This document shows, piece by piece, positions 15,730 through 25,478 of a stretch of 64,000 nt of DNA. Both the position numbers and the translations under genes were made by a program. Source of the stretch: an uncultured Lachnospiraceae bacterium (lineage in GTDB: Bacteria > Bacillota > Clostridia > Lachnospirales > Lachnospiraceae). The notes under the pieces are model-generated. The model was not told the DNA's origin. It saw only the letters and a list, made by a program, of their open reading frames with translations, and did not search any database. The stretch lies in assembly GCA_910579865.1 (NCBI GenBank), contig CAJTXA010000009.1, positions 62,001 to 126,000 on the forward strand, given 5' to 3'. Positions within the stretch are counted from its first letter, which is position 1, and each line of letters begins with the position of its first letter.

Positions 15730-17178
15730 ATGGAAAATTCACAATTGGAAGAGCAAAGAGAGAGTTCGGATAAATTGCATGAGGAATGTGGTGTCTTTGG
15801 AATGTACGATTTCGATGGGAATGATGTGGCTTCCACAATTTATTATGGATTGTTTGCGCTACAACATCGAGGACAGGAGAGCTGCGGGATTGCAGTAAGT
15901 GATACAGAGGGACCAAAAGGAAAAGTAAATTCAATAAAAGGAATGGGATTGGTCAATGAAGTATTTACTGAGGAAGCACTTCAAAAACTTCATGGTGACA
16001 TTGGAGTGGGGCATACTAGATATTCTACGGCAGGTAGCAGCACAAGAGAAAATGCGCAACCTTTGGTTTTAAATTATGTAAAAGGAACGTTAGGACTGGC
16101 ACATAATGGAAATTTAATTAATGCATTAGAACTTCGGCGAGAACTAGAATATACAGGAGCAATTTTTCAGACTACAATTGATTCAGAAGTGATTGCTTAT
16201 CATATAGCACGAGAACGGATTCAACAACATTCGGTAGAGGATGCAGTAGTAAGTGCGATGAAGAAAATTAAAGGAGCATACTCTTTGATTGTGATGAGTC
16301 CAAGAAAATTGATAGGAGCAAGAGATCCCTATGGTTTTAAGCCGCTTTGTATTGGAAAGCGAGATCATGCCTATATTTTTGCATCAGAAACCTGTGCTTT
16401 AGAAACAATTGGTGCAGAGTATATACGAGATGTACTGCCTGGAGAAGTAGTTACAATTACTAGAGATGGAATTTTATCAAATCAGGAGTTGTGCCTGCCA
16501 AAAGAACAACAGGCAAGATGTATTTTTGAGTATATTTATTTTGCTAGACCAGACAGTGTATTTGATGGGGTTGGAGTTTATCATTCTAGAATTCAGGCAG
16601 GACGTTTTTTGGCTATGGATCATCCAGTGGATGCTGATTTAGTAGTTGGTGTACCAGAGTCAGGAAATGCAGCAGCACTTGGGTATTCTATGGAATCTGG
16701 AATTCCCTATGGAACGGCTTTTGTAAAAAACAGTTATGTGGGACGCACTTTTATTAAACCAAAACAGGGAAATCGGGAGTCTAGTGTACGAATTAAGTTA
16801 AATGTATTAAAGGAAGCAGTAGATGGAAAACGTGTAATTATGATTGATGATTCTATGGTACGAGGAACAACAAATGATCGAGTCGTTAGTATGCTACGAG
16901 AGGCGGGAGCAAAAGAAGTACATGTTAGAATTAGTTCCCCACCGTTTTTACATCCTTGCTATTTTGGAATTGATATTCCTTCAGAGGATCAACTGATTGC
17001 TCATAATCGGTCAATAGAGGAAATTCGCCGGATTATTGGAGCAGATTCTTTGGGATATTTAAAAATAAATCGATTGCATAAGATGGTAGAGGGGCTTCCT
17101 ATTTGTCGGGGATGTTTTACTGGAGATTATCCAATGGAACCTCCAAAGGAAGATATCCGAGGAAATTATGAAAAATAG
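15730..17178 (+). CDS. purF: amidophosphoribosyltransferase (PurF)
   Basis: 482 aa. Residues 1-19 look like the propeptide removed to expose catalytic Cys20 (HEECGVFG). The Ntn glutaminase domain carries LQHRGQES, RYSTAGSS and AHNGNL. The PRTase domain carries VIMIDDSMVRGTT for PRPP binding. Cysteines in QARCIFEY, HPCYF and ICRGCFTGDYP fit the Fe-S cluster-bearing Bacillus-type enzyme. It commits PRPP to purine synthesis and is feedback-inhibited by nucleotides in the family. Confidence 0.96.
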   Translation: MENSQLEEQRESSDKLHEECGVFGMYDFDGNDVASTIYYGLFALQHRGQESCGIAVSDTEGPKGKVNSIKGMGLVNEVFTEEALQKLHGDIGVGHTRYSTAGSSTRENAQPLVLNYVKGTLGLAHNGNLINALELRRELEYTGAIFQTTIDSEVIAYHIARERIQQHSVEDAVVSAMKKIKGAYSLIVMSPRKLIGARDPYGFKPLCIGKRDHAYIFASETCALETIGAEYIRDVLPGEVVTITRDGILSNQELCLPKEQQARCIFEYIYFARPDSVFDGVGVYHSRIQAGRFLAMDHPVDADLVVGVPESGNAAALGYSMESGIPYGTAFVKNSYVGRTFIKPKQGNRESSVRIKLNVLKEAVDGKRVIMIDDSMVRGTTNDRVVSMLREAGAKEVHVRISSPPFLHPCYFGIDIPSEDQLIAHNRSIEEIRRIIGADSLGYLKINRLHKMVEGLPICRGCFTGDYPMEPPKEDIRGNYEK

Positions 17179-17226
17179 CAAAAAATAGATAGTTCACTTT
17201 TATAGAAGAAAAGAAGGGAGAACCAT

Positions 17227-18657
17227 ATGTACGATAAGTATCAAAGCCCCCTATCGGAGCGATATGCAAGTAAGGAGATGCAGTATATTTTTTCACCAGA
17301 TATGAAGTTTCGAACCTGGAGAAAGTTGTGGATTGCTTTGGCAGAGGTAGAACGTGAACTTGGATTGCCAATTACACAAGAACAGATTGATGAACTAAAA
17401 GAACATGCAGAAGAGATTAACTATGAAGTAGCAAAAGAGAGGGAAGCTTTGGTACGGCATGATGTGATGTCTCATGTGTATGCATATGGAGTACAATGTC
17501 CAAAGGCAAAGGGGATTATTCATCTTGGAGCAACTTCTTGTTATGTAGGAGATAATACGGATTTAATTATAATGACAGAGGCATTGAAATTAGTTAAGAA
17601 AAAGTTAGTTAATGTGATTTTTAAGTTAGCTGCTTTTGCAGAGAAATATAAAGCACTTCCTACTTTAGCTTTTACTCATTTTCAGCCAGCACAGCCTACT
17701 ACAGTAGGAAAACGAGCTTCTCTTTGGCTGCAGGAGTTTACTTTAGATCTAGAGGATTTAGAGTATATGATTGGGGGAATGAAATTATTAGGGTCAAAGG
17801 GAACAACTGGAACACAGGCTAGTTTTTTGGAATTGTTTGATGGAGATCAAGAGAAAATCGATCAAATTGATCCAATGATTGCAAAAAAGATGGGATTTCA
17901 AGAGTGCTATGCTGTATCTGGACAAACCTATTCACGGAAGGTAGATACACGAGTATTAAATGTATTAGCTGGAATAGCTGCCTCTGCTCATAAGATGTCA
18001 AATGATATTCGACTTTTGCAGCATTTAAAGGAAGTAGAAGAACCATTTGAAAAAAATCAGATTGGTTCTTCTGCTATGGCATATAAGCGAAATCCAATGC
18101 GAAGTGAGCGAATTGCATCCCTTAGCCGTTATGTAATGGTGGATGCCCTCAATCCAGCAATTACTTCAGCTACACAGTGGTTTGAGCGAACATTGGATGA
18201 TTCAGCAAATAAGAGATTATCGATACCAGAAGGATTTTTAGCTATAGATGGAATTTTGGATCTTTGTTTAAATGTAGTAGATGGATTGGTTGTTTATCCA
18301 AAGGTAATTGAAAAGCGGCTGAGAAGTGAACTGCCTTTTATGGCTACAGAAAATATTATGATGGATGCGGTAAAAGCAGGTGGTGATCGACAGGAATTGC
18401 ATGAAAAGATTCGCACCCTTTCTATGGAAGCTGGAAAGACTGTAAAAGTAGAAGGAAAAGAAAATAATCTTTTGGAATTAATTGCTGCGGACCCAGCCTT
18501 TCATTTAAGCTTAGAGGAGCTAGAGAAAGCAATGGAACCTTCACGATATATTGGACGATCGGCAGAACAGGTAGAGGCATTTTTAAAAAATGTGGTAAAT
18601 CCAATTCTTACAAAAAATCAAGATTTGCTTGGAATGGTAGCAGAGATTCATGTATAG
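17227..18657 (+). CDS. purB: adenylosuccinate lyase (PurB)
   Basis: 476 aa. The superfamily signature GSSAMAYKRNPMRSERI is intact, as is HLGATSCYVGDN. The length and the FSPDMKFRTWRKLW opening match the clostridial/eukaryote-like PurB subtype. It cleaves SAICAR to AICAR and adenylosuccinate to AMP. GAAGGGAG lies ~7 nt before the ATG. It ends the cluster, followed by a strong terminator. Confidence 0.96.
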   Translation: MYDKYQSPLSERYASKEMQYIFSPDMKFRTWRKLWIALAEVERELGLPITQEQIDELKEHAEEINYEVAKEREALVRHDVMSHVYAYGVQCPKAKGIIHLGATSCYVGDNTDLIIMTEALKLVKKKLVNVIFKLAAFAEKYKALPTLAFTHFQPAQPTTVGKRASLWLQEFTLDLEDLEYMIGGMKLLGSKGTTGTQASFLELFDGDQEKIDQIDPMIAKKMGFQECYAVSGQTYSRKVDTRVLNVLAGIAASAHKMSNDIRLLQHLKEVEEPFEKNQIGSSAMAYKRNPMRSERIASLSRYVMVDALNPAITSATQWFERTLDDSANKRLSIPEGFLAIDGILDLCLNVVDGLVVYPKVIEKRLRSELPFMATENIMMDAVKAGGDRQELHEKIRTLSMEAGKTVKVEGKENNLLELIAADPAFHLSLEELEKAMEPSRYIGRSAEQVEAFLKNVVNPILTKNQDLLGMVAEIHV

Positions 18658-18671
18658 AAAAGAATAAAAAG

Positions 18672-18702
18672 AAGCAGGACAGTTTTTGCTGACCTGCTTT
18701 TT
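18672..18702 (+). terminator. Rho-independent terminator of the pur cluster
   Basis: The arms AAGCAGG (18672-18678) and CCTGCTT (18693-18699), with an inner CAG/CTG pairing, are followed by five T. Confidence 0.88.
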
Positions 18703-18786
18703 AAAATATGGCTACTGTAATTTTGTTAGCTTTGGATAATGGGTAATTTACTGTGAAAAGAATAAAAGAGAAGGAAGGCGTAAGAT

Positions 18787-19569
18787 ATGAAATTTCGGCC
18801 ATGTATTGATATCCATAATGGACAAGTAAAGCAGATTGTAGGAGGAAGTCTAGTAGATCAAGGAAATCAGGCAAAAGAAAATTTTGTTTCAAAACAGGAC
18901 GCAGGATTTTATGCACGATTTTATCGGGAGAAAGGATTAACTGGTGGACATATTATTTTATTAAATCCAGTTGGTACTACATACTATGAAGCAGATCGAA
19001 AACAGGCACTTTTGGCTTTACAAGAATATCCACAGGGGATGCAAGTCGGAGGCGGAATTACTTCAGAATCTGCTAAAGAATTTATTGAAGCAGGTGCTTC
19101 TCATGTGATTGTGACATCTTATGTATTTTGCGATGGAAAGATTAATTTTGAAAATATTGAAAAGTTAATTCAAGCAGTAGGGAAAGAACATTTGGTATTG
19201 GATTTAAGCTGCAGAAAGAAAGGAGAAGATTATTTTATTGTAACAAATCGCTGGCAGAAGTTTACCGATGTTCGAGTAACAAAAAAAGTATTGGAGGAGT
19301 TGGCAGGATATTGTGATGAATTTATGATACATGCAGTGGATGTGGAAGGAAAAGCACATGGAATAGAGGAACCACTTGTAAAAGTGCTGGGGGAATATCA
19401 GGGAATTCCGATTACTTATGCAGGAGGAGTTGGAAGTTTTGCAGATTTGGAAAAATTAAAACAACTAGGAAAAGGAAAGTTGGACGTAACAATAGGAAGT
19501 GCTTTGGATTTGTTTGGAGGGGAATTGAAATTAGAGCAGGTTTTAAAATTTCTTAATAATACAAATTGA
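18787..19569 (+). CDS. hisA: HisA, eukaryotic (HIS6)-like type
   Basis: 260 aa. FRPCIDIHNGQVKQIVGG, MQVGGGITSESAKEFIEAGA and ITYAGGVGSFADLEKLK mark a ProFAR isomerase TIM barrel. The opening FRPCIDIHNG and the residues around DVEGKAHGIEEPL resemble the yeast HIS6 type rather than the ~240-aa bacterial type. Two phosphate-binding half-barrels are visible. It isomerises ProFAR to PRFAR in histidine synthesis. It stands alone between purB and ABC genes, with no other his gene nearby. GGAAGG precedes the ATG. Confidence 0.88.
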   Translation: MKFRPCIDIHNGQVKQIVGGSLVDQGNQAKENFVSKQDAGFYARFYREKGLTGGHIILLNPVGTTYYEADRKQALLALQEYPQGMQVGGGITSESAKEFIEAGASHVIVTSYVFCDGKINFENIEKLIQAVGKEHLVLDLSCRKKGEDYFIVTNRWQKFTDVRVTKKVLEELAGYCDEFMIHAVDVEGKAHGIEEPLVKVLGEYQGIPITYAGGVGSFADLEKLKQLGKGKLDVTIGSALDLFGGELKLEQVLKFLNNTN

Positions 19570-19585
19570 AACAAAGGAGATTTTT

Positions 19586-21145
19586 ATTATATTAAATATT
19601 AAACAGAAAGAAGCTGTGCTAGTGAAAAGAATATCTATTAGAATAGTATGTTCTATTTTTATTTCTATTTTATTAAGTACTACAAATTTAGCTGGAATAT
19701 GGCTAATCAAGCAGTTGATTGATCAACCTAGTTTAGAATTGGTAAAAAAATTGGCTTTCGTTTGGAGTCTGTTTCTTTTTTTGCCTGTATTAAAAAATTA
19801 TATATTTGAAATCTTTTTTTTGGAAGAAGGAAAAAATTTTATAAAGTCTTTACTGAAAACAATTTTTTCTTTTCCTTTTTCCTTTATTGAATCTAAACAA
19901 TATCATGATGATTTTGATAAAATAAAAGATAAGAATAAACAAGAAAAAATATTTTTGTCTTCTTTAGAAAAGATTACTTTTGCAGTGTTTGCAGGAATAG
20001 GATTTTATATTTTATTATATTATCAAGTTTCTACATCTATTTTTTTACTATTATTGATTAGTTTTTTATTTACAATAATCTTATCTGGTAGAATCAGCAG
20101 AAAACTTTCTGCTTTGATGTATGATTATTGGGAAAATTATAAGAAAAATACTAGAAAATATCAATATCTGTCGAATATTTTAGTGGATCAAACCTATATA
20201 GAAGAGAAAAAAGTATATTCCTATTTTTCTTTTTTTTCTGATAAGTTTTGTAAAGAATTTGATATGGCGAGTGAAAAAAATCGCATATTAGGAAAAAAGA
20301 GAATAAAATTAGAATTGCTGATGAATGGTGTTTTTTTGCTGTTTTCTTTATGGTTTTTCTTTCTCTTTTTTTATGCCTATAGAAAAAATCAGGTTACAAT
20401 AGGATTATTTGTTTCTGCTACCGGATATATGCTAACTTTATTTGGAAATTTTTCGGATGCAGTTAGCAGTATAGAAGATATTACAAAATATATACGACTC
20501 GAAAAGGATGTTCTTGCTTTTTCGAAACATGCAGAACTTGAAATGCCAGTAAGAGATAAGAAAAAGGAAAGCGATAACATATTGGAATTAAAACAGGTAA
20601 ACTTTCAATATAAAACACAAGAAAAAATGTTTTTTCATGGTATTTCTTTTTGTTTTCAAAAGGGAAAAAAGTATGCTGTTATTGGGGCAAATGGCAGTGG
20701 AAAAACAACACTTGCTAAGCTATTAGCAGGACTATATGTTCCGCAGTCAGGATTAAAAAAACGAGTAGAGAAAATGAAGCAGAAAGAGAAAACAGAATTA
20801 ACCACATTAAAAGAAGGAGGGGAGGAATTATCAGGAGGTGAGTGGCAGCGTATTGCTTTAGCAAGAATCTTATGGAGTGATGGGGATATTTTTATTTTGG
20901 ATGAACCAACTGCAAACTTAGATCCAATGGAAGAAATTCGAGTTTTTGAAATATACCAGCAATTACTGATGGATAAAACTGTTATCTATATTACACATAG
21001 ACTGGGATTTGTAAAAAATGTAGATGAAATTATTGTACTGGAAAATGGAACGATTGCTGAAGTAGGGATCCATAGAGAGTTATTTTCTAAGAAAGACAGT
21101 TTATATAAAAAGATGTATAAGGAGCAGAAAGATTGGTATGAATAA
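19586..21145 (+). pseudogene. ABC exporter 1 (fused permease-ATPase) with a deleted nucleotide-binding segment
   Basis: ~510-520 aa, an export-type half transporter: six membrane segments in ~1-290, then an ATPase domain. Walker A GANGSGKTT (near residue 357 counted from 19616), signature LSGGEWQR (~404) and Walker B DIFILDEPTANLDP are present. Only ~48 residues separate Walker A from the signature, instead of ~100, and the Q-loop is missing. The domain is probably inactive. The first GTG (19616) lacks a site in range; AAGGAGA at 19574-19580 instead faces ATT (19586) or ATA (19589), suggesting a mutated start. It overlaps the next gene by 8 nt. Bacitracin/lantibiotic-type export is only a guess. 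Confidence 0.6.
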
Positions 21146-21932
21146 AAGTTTGCTTATAAAAAGTATAAAACTATGTTATAAGGAATGTCCATTGGATTCC
21201 ATTTTATTGGTGGTTGTTTCACTTGTACTTTCGACTCTTCCTGTAGTTATGTTATCATTCTATCAAAAATTTATTTCCACTTTTTCGATTGAGTATCATA
21301 ATATTATCTGTTCCATTCTTCTATTGATAGGCTATTGCGTTTTGAATTTTATACAGAGAAGTATATTTCATTTTTATCATCATTATTATCTAAATTATCA
21401 ATCTTTGCTAAGATTTGAAAGTTATTTATCGCCTGAAATTGTAAATGAGACAAAAAGGGCACAAAATGCAAGTATCAATATTTTTCGGCTATATCAGATT
21501 ATCGTTGAGATGACTACTGCAATGATAGGATTTTTTTTGATTGGCAGTTTTGTTTTATATATTCATCCTACCTTGATTTTTTTCTTATTTTTATCAGTTG
21601 TCCCATCTATAGCAGATCAAATTTTTAAAATAATCGAAAAGAAATTTTTACTTTATCAAAACACACAAAAACAAAAAGAGGAAGAAGCATATTTAAAGTT
21701 TCTTACAAGATCAGAACATATAAAAGAAATAAAAATTTTAAAATGTTTTGATTTTATTTTTTCAAAATGGCAAAGTGCATATCAAGCTATTTTAGAAATA
21801 GAGCGAAAATCACAGACAAAGATTTTGATTTTGTCGCTTTTTTTTCATTTTATAAAATGGATTGGAATGATAGGTGCATATTGGAGTATTACGGTTTTAT
21901 TGATAGAACAAAAGATTCGTCTTGCTGAATAA
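21138..21932 (+). pseudogene. ABC exporter 2, permease part (5' piece of a frameshifted gene)
   Basis: 264 aa of membrane domain with five or six hydrophobic segments, and no ATPase in this frame. The frame stops at TAA 21930-21932 beside an A5 run. Shifting by one base there opens a continuous frame reading ITESFQQLCALFGNLSEF, the usual end of an exporter membrane domain, straight into the ATPase part at 21995. One indel therefore split a ~540-aa fused exporter. The sequence around the break is not a slippery heptamer, so programmed frameshifting is unlikely. A sequencing error at the A run is possible. Confidence 0.75.
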
Positions 21933-21994
21933 AAATAACAGAATCCTTTCAACAACTATGTGCTCTTTTTGGAAATTTATCAGAGTTTTCAATT

Positions 21995-22753
21995 ATGGTA
22001 GAACCTTATTTTATCTTTGCAGAAAAACTTAAAAAAGAGAGGATTTGTGAAGAGCATTTGGCGGTTCAATTAAAACAGGTTTCTTTTCATTATCCGAATT
22101 CTTCTGTCTGGGCATTAAAAGATATCTCACTTACGATACAAAAAGGAGAATTTCTATCAATTGTTGGAGAAAATGGAGCTGGCAAAACAACTTTTTCCAA
22201 AATTTTATTGGGATTTTTTACTCCTGTAAAAGGGGAGGTTTCTCTTTTGGATGATTGGAAAAAGATTGCTTATATTCCGCAAAATTTCCACTGTTATTGT
22301 ATTAGTATTAAAGAAAATATCTTTTTTGGAAATTCGGAAGAAGGAAATAAAGTAGAGCAATTATTAGATGCAATTAGTTTAACTGATTTAAAAGGGAAAG
22401 AAGAATCTCTCTATGGATTAGAATTTGGTGGAATGGAATTATCGGGAGGACAAAAGCAGAAAATCGCTATTTTGCGTGCAATGGTAAAAAAAGCTGATTT
22501 ACTTATTTTTGATGAACCTACAAGTGCAATAGATCCTTTACAGGAAAGTTTTATTTATCATACGATATTGGAACTGACAAAAGGAAAGACAACAATTATG
22601 GTTTCCTATCGACTTGCTTTAACACGGTATTCGGATCGGATTGTTGTATTAAAACAGGGAGAAATTTTGGAATCAGGAGATTTTCAAACTTTAATGGAAC
22701 AGAATGGAGAATATGCACGAATGTGGAATGTACAAGCAGGATTATATCAGTAA
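21995..22753 (+). pseudogene. ABC exporter 2, ATPase part (3' piece of a frameshifted gene)
   Basis: 252 aa with a complete nucleotide-binding domain: Walker A GENGAGKTT, Q-loop IPQNFHCYC, signature MELSGGQKQK, Walker B ADLLIFDEPTSAID and a degenerate H-loop (VSYRLAL in place of THRLA). There is no ribosome-binding site before the first ATG (21995), which lies inside the coding sequence of the original fusion. The missing H-loop His is also seen in natural asymmetric exporters, where the partner would be exporter 1. As it stands it is separated from its membrane domain by the frameshift. Confidence 0.75.
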
Positions 22754-22883
22754 AAAAAAATACTTGATAAAAAATTTTTTCTTTTCTTTTTTATTTTCTG
22801 CAACAAAATAGAATCTTTTTTTATCTAATAGGTGTAATTACAAAATAAGAAGAAACAGGCCGGCAGAAAGAAGGACACACAAT

Positions 22884-23390
22884 ATGGAGATACTGGTTAA
22901 GCGTGCCATGCAAAAGGATGCAGAAAGCTTTATCCGGTTAATGGAGGAGAATAAACAAGCTATGCTTAAAATAGCTTATGGTTTTTTTTCAAATGAAGAA
23001 GATGTAGCGGATGTAATGCAACAAACGATATTGGATGCATTTGAACATATCAAAGAATTGAAGAAAGTTGCTTATTTTAAAACATGGCTAATTCGTATCC
23101 TGATTAATAATTGCAATCAACTCTATAATAATAAAAAGCGTATGGTATCAGAAGAAGAATTAATCAATCAAAAATATTTTGATATTTATCCAGAAGATAA
23201 TGCTTTTTTTTATCTGTTGTCTTTGCTTCATAAAGAAGATAGAACCATATTTCAATTATATTTTGGTGAGCAATATACAACCAAAGAAATTAGTGAAATA
23301 TTGGGGATTAAGGAAAGTACGATACGAAGTCGTATCCATCGAGGCAAAGAACAACTGCGAAAGCAGATATGCAGAGAGGAGTGGGTATAA
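22884..23390 (+). CDS. ECF-type RNA polymerase sigma factor
   Basis: 168 aa, normal for ECF sigmas. Region 2 carries NEEDVADVMQQTILDAFEHI and AYFKTWLIRILINN. Region 4 carries YTTKEISEILGIKESTIRSR and IHRGKEQLRK, a complete helix-turn-helix. AAGGA lies ~9 nt before the ATG. The stop overlaps the start of the DUF4179 gene (TAATG), so sigma factor and likely anti-sigma factor are coupled. It lies just downstream of the two broken exporters; whether it once controlled them cannot be told. No self-regulated ECF promoter was recognised. Confidence 0.88.
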   Translation: MEILVKRAMQKDAESFIRLMEENKQAMLKIAYGFFSNEEDVADVMQQTILDAFEHIKELKKVAYFKTWLIRILINNCNQLYNNKKRMVSEEELINQKYFDIYPEDNAFFYLLSLLHKEDRTIFQLYFGEQYTTKEISEILGIKESTIRSRIHRGKEQLRKQICREEWV

Positions 23391-24592
23391 TGGACGAAAA
23401 GAAACAAGATAAAATAAAGGAAGAAATTAGGACTTATATTATGACAGATATCCCAACATCAGGCTTGGTAAATAAAAAGATAGAAGAAGCTTATCAGGAG
23501 ATAAGAATGATGCAGAAAAAGAAAACAAAATTATTAAAAAAAGAAACAATTTTAGCAATTACTGGATGTGCTGCGGCTATTGTTTTTATTGCAACAACAT
23601 ATTGTATTTATCATCCAACGTTAGCGGCACAACTTCCGTTTATTGGACATATCTTTGAAGAGTTAGAGCAGAAAGTTTCTTATCCAGGAAATTATAGCGA
23701 AAATGCAGTTACTCTTCCAGAGTATAATACAGATTCTTTGATGGAATTAGAAGAGAAAAAAGAACAAATATCTTTAGAGGAAAATGGAACAAAGGAATAT
23801 TATGTAGAGTCAGGAGATTTATCTGTTACACTTTCTGAAGTAACATATGATAGTAATGCAATTTATCTTGCTGTACTAGTTGAAAATAAAGCTGGATTTG
23901 CGAAAGATGCACAAAGTAAAAGCTCATTATATTTGAACTGTCAGACAGAATTCTATCGAATGGATGGAAGGAAAGAGGTTTTTCGAGAAGAAGATGGAAA
24001 TGCACTTGCGTTTATTGCAGAGGGAGAGTTTGTCGATCAGAATACTTTTAAAGGACTAATACAATTAACAGCAATGGATTTAGATGTTTCTAAATATACA
24101 GAATGTGATATTACATTTTCAGAAATAAAACAAGAATTGACTACAGGAGAAAAGAGAACAGGAAGATTGGGAGAAAGTGGTGAGGAGATTTCCTATATAG
24201 AATATGACTGGCAAAAATATAAAGGAACTTGGAAATTCCATCTTGATTTTAATGATTTGGTAAAAGCAGAACAAGAAATTATAGTAAATGATAGGAATGA
24301 ACAGGGATTTGGAATCGAAAAAATTGTAAAAACTTCTTATGAAATGTATGCTGTTTTGCTTCTTCCAGAAGGAGAGAATGAATATGATTATATAGTAACA
24401 ATATGGGATGCAAATAATCAGCCATTAGAGTCTCATGGTTCCTATTTTGATCGAAAAAGTATTTATGGAAGAGATGTTTCTGAAGTAACAATTTATATTT
24501 TAAAAGAGGAAGATTTTTGGGAAAGTAAAGGGAAAAATTCTTATTTGCAACCAGAAAAGGCAATTTATACAATAACAGTAGAATGTGAATAG
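23390..24592 (+). CDS. DUF4179 protein, probable anti-sigma factor
   Basis: 400 aa from the ATG at 23390, which overlaps the sigma stop by 1 nt; GAGAGGAG (23373-23380) precedes it. The N-terminal ~60 residues are cytoplasmic and charged. One membrane helix follows (~58-82, ILAITGCAAAIVFIATTYCI), then ~310 extracellular residues of DUF4179 type (AAQLPFIGHIFEEL, DLSVTLSEVTYD). Coding next to an ECF sigma with this topology is the standard anti-sigma arrangement in Lachnospiraceae. The signal sensed is unknown. Confidence 0.85.
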   Translation: MDEKKQDKIKEEIRTYIMTDIPTSGLVNKKIEEAYQEIRMMQKKKTKLLKKETILAITGCAAAIVFIATTYCIYHPTLAAQLPFIGHIFEELEQKVSYPGNYSENAVTLPEYNTDSLMELEEKKEQISLEENGTKEYYVESGDLSVTLSEVTYDSNAIYLAVLVENKAGFAKDAQSKSSLYLNCQTEFYRMDGRKEVFREEDGNALAFIAEGEFVDQNTFKGLIQLTAMDLDVSKYTECDITFSEIKQELTTGEKRTGRLGESGEEISYIEYDWQKYKGTWKFHLDFNDLVKAEQEIIVNDRNEQGFGIEKIVKTSYEMYAVLLLPEGENEYDYIVTIWDANNQPLESHGSYFDRKSIYGRDVSEVTIYILKEEDFWESKGKNSYLQPEKAIYTITVECE

Positions 24593-24605
24593 TGAATTGG
24601 ATAGA

Positions 24606-24660
24606 AAGTCTATAGAGGGCGGAAGATGAATATTCTGCCTTATATAGACTATTCTTTTTT
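24606..24660 (+). terminator. Rho-independent terminator
   Basis: AGTCTATA and TATAGACT enclose an inner GGGCGGAA/TTCTGCC pairing, followed by TTCTTTTTT. It ends the sigma/DUF4179 unit. Confidence 0.75.
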
Positions 24661-24834
24661 GTTTTGATGTATTTTGTTCCATCTCATTGTATGATATTTT
24701 CTGGTCAACTGTCTGAAAATTTATCATAACACTTATTTAATTCTGCATATCCTCAACAGATGCCTTTATTAAAAGTATTTGTGTTATTATATAGCTGTGT
24801 TATGTAGCAAATTTGACTAAGTTTTGTTAAGGAA

Positions 24835-25375
24835 ATGATGAAATTAGTTGTGCTAGGACACGCAATAGAATTTTTGAGAAAAGGGGATAGTAGTGTACAG
24901 TTTCTCTATAACTTTATATATTTTTCCATATGCCAGTTTTCGTTTTTTACACCTGGATGGGCGCTCTGGTTTATGTTGTCAGTATTTCTCTGGAAGATGT
25001 TTCTGCCAGATATGATACGAATAAAAAATGCTTTTATTGTGAGCTTGGTTGTTGGAATATTATCGGGACTATTCGTAGAATTTGGAGCTTTTATGTCATT
25101 GGCTCGAACAATTACATTTTTACCTTATTTTTTAGCAGGTTACTATTGCAACCAAAAGCATATGGATAGGATGAAAACTATGAACCAGATGTGGAGCATT
25201 GTTTTGCTTGGTATAGATATATTACAAATACATATGTTCAACTAGCAGTACTCTTTGTTGGGTTGTTGTAATTACTTTTGTGTTATCTAGTGAGCCAATT
25301 GCAGGATGGTTTGGTCGATTGATAGAACGCTTAAATGCAGCGATTTTTGAACAACATAGAGACAATGAAATATAA
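24835..25375 (+). pseudogene. relic of an acyltransferase-3 (fucose-4-O-acetylase-like) gene
   Basis: The first frame (24835-25245, 136 aa) begins inside the conserved N-terminal motif (LVVLGHAIEFLR). It skips ~60 residues after FIYFSICQFSFF, then matches the middle of the family with TPGWALWFMLSVFLWKMFLP and SLARTITFLPYFLAGYY. A C-terminal piece (SEPIAGWFGRLIERL, ending at TAA 25373-25375) lies in another frame. The start, an internal block and frame continuity are all lost. The ancestral product would be a ~10-helix membrane acetyltransferase acting on sugars. Confidence 0.72.
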
Positions 25376-25478
25376 TTAAAAAGATTTAAGATAGAAATTA
25401 AGACAATAAAAAAAGTAACAAAGTTGGCAAATTATGATTATAATGAAGTCTAAAAAATAACAAACGATTAGAAATAAA

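Noticed and set aside
21926..21940. Programmed -1 frameshift joining the two halves of ABC exporter 2
   Set aside because: The bases (CTGAATAAAAATAAC) do not form an X-XXY-YYZ slippery heptamer and no downstream pseudoknot is apparent, so an indel mutation is the simpler reading.
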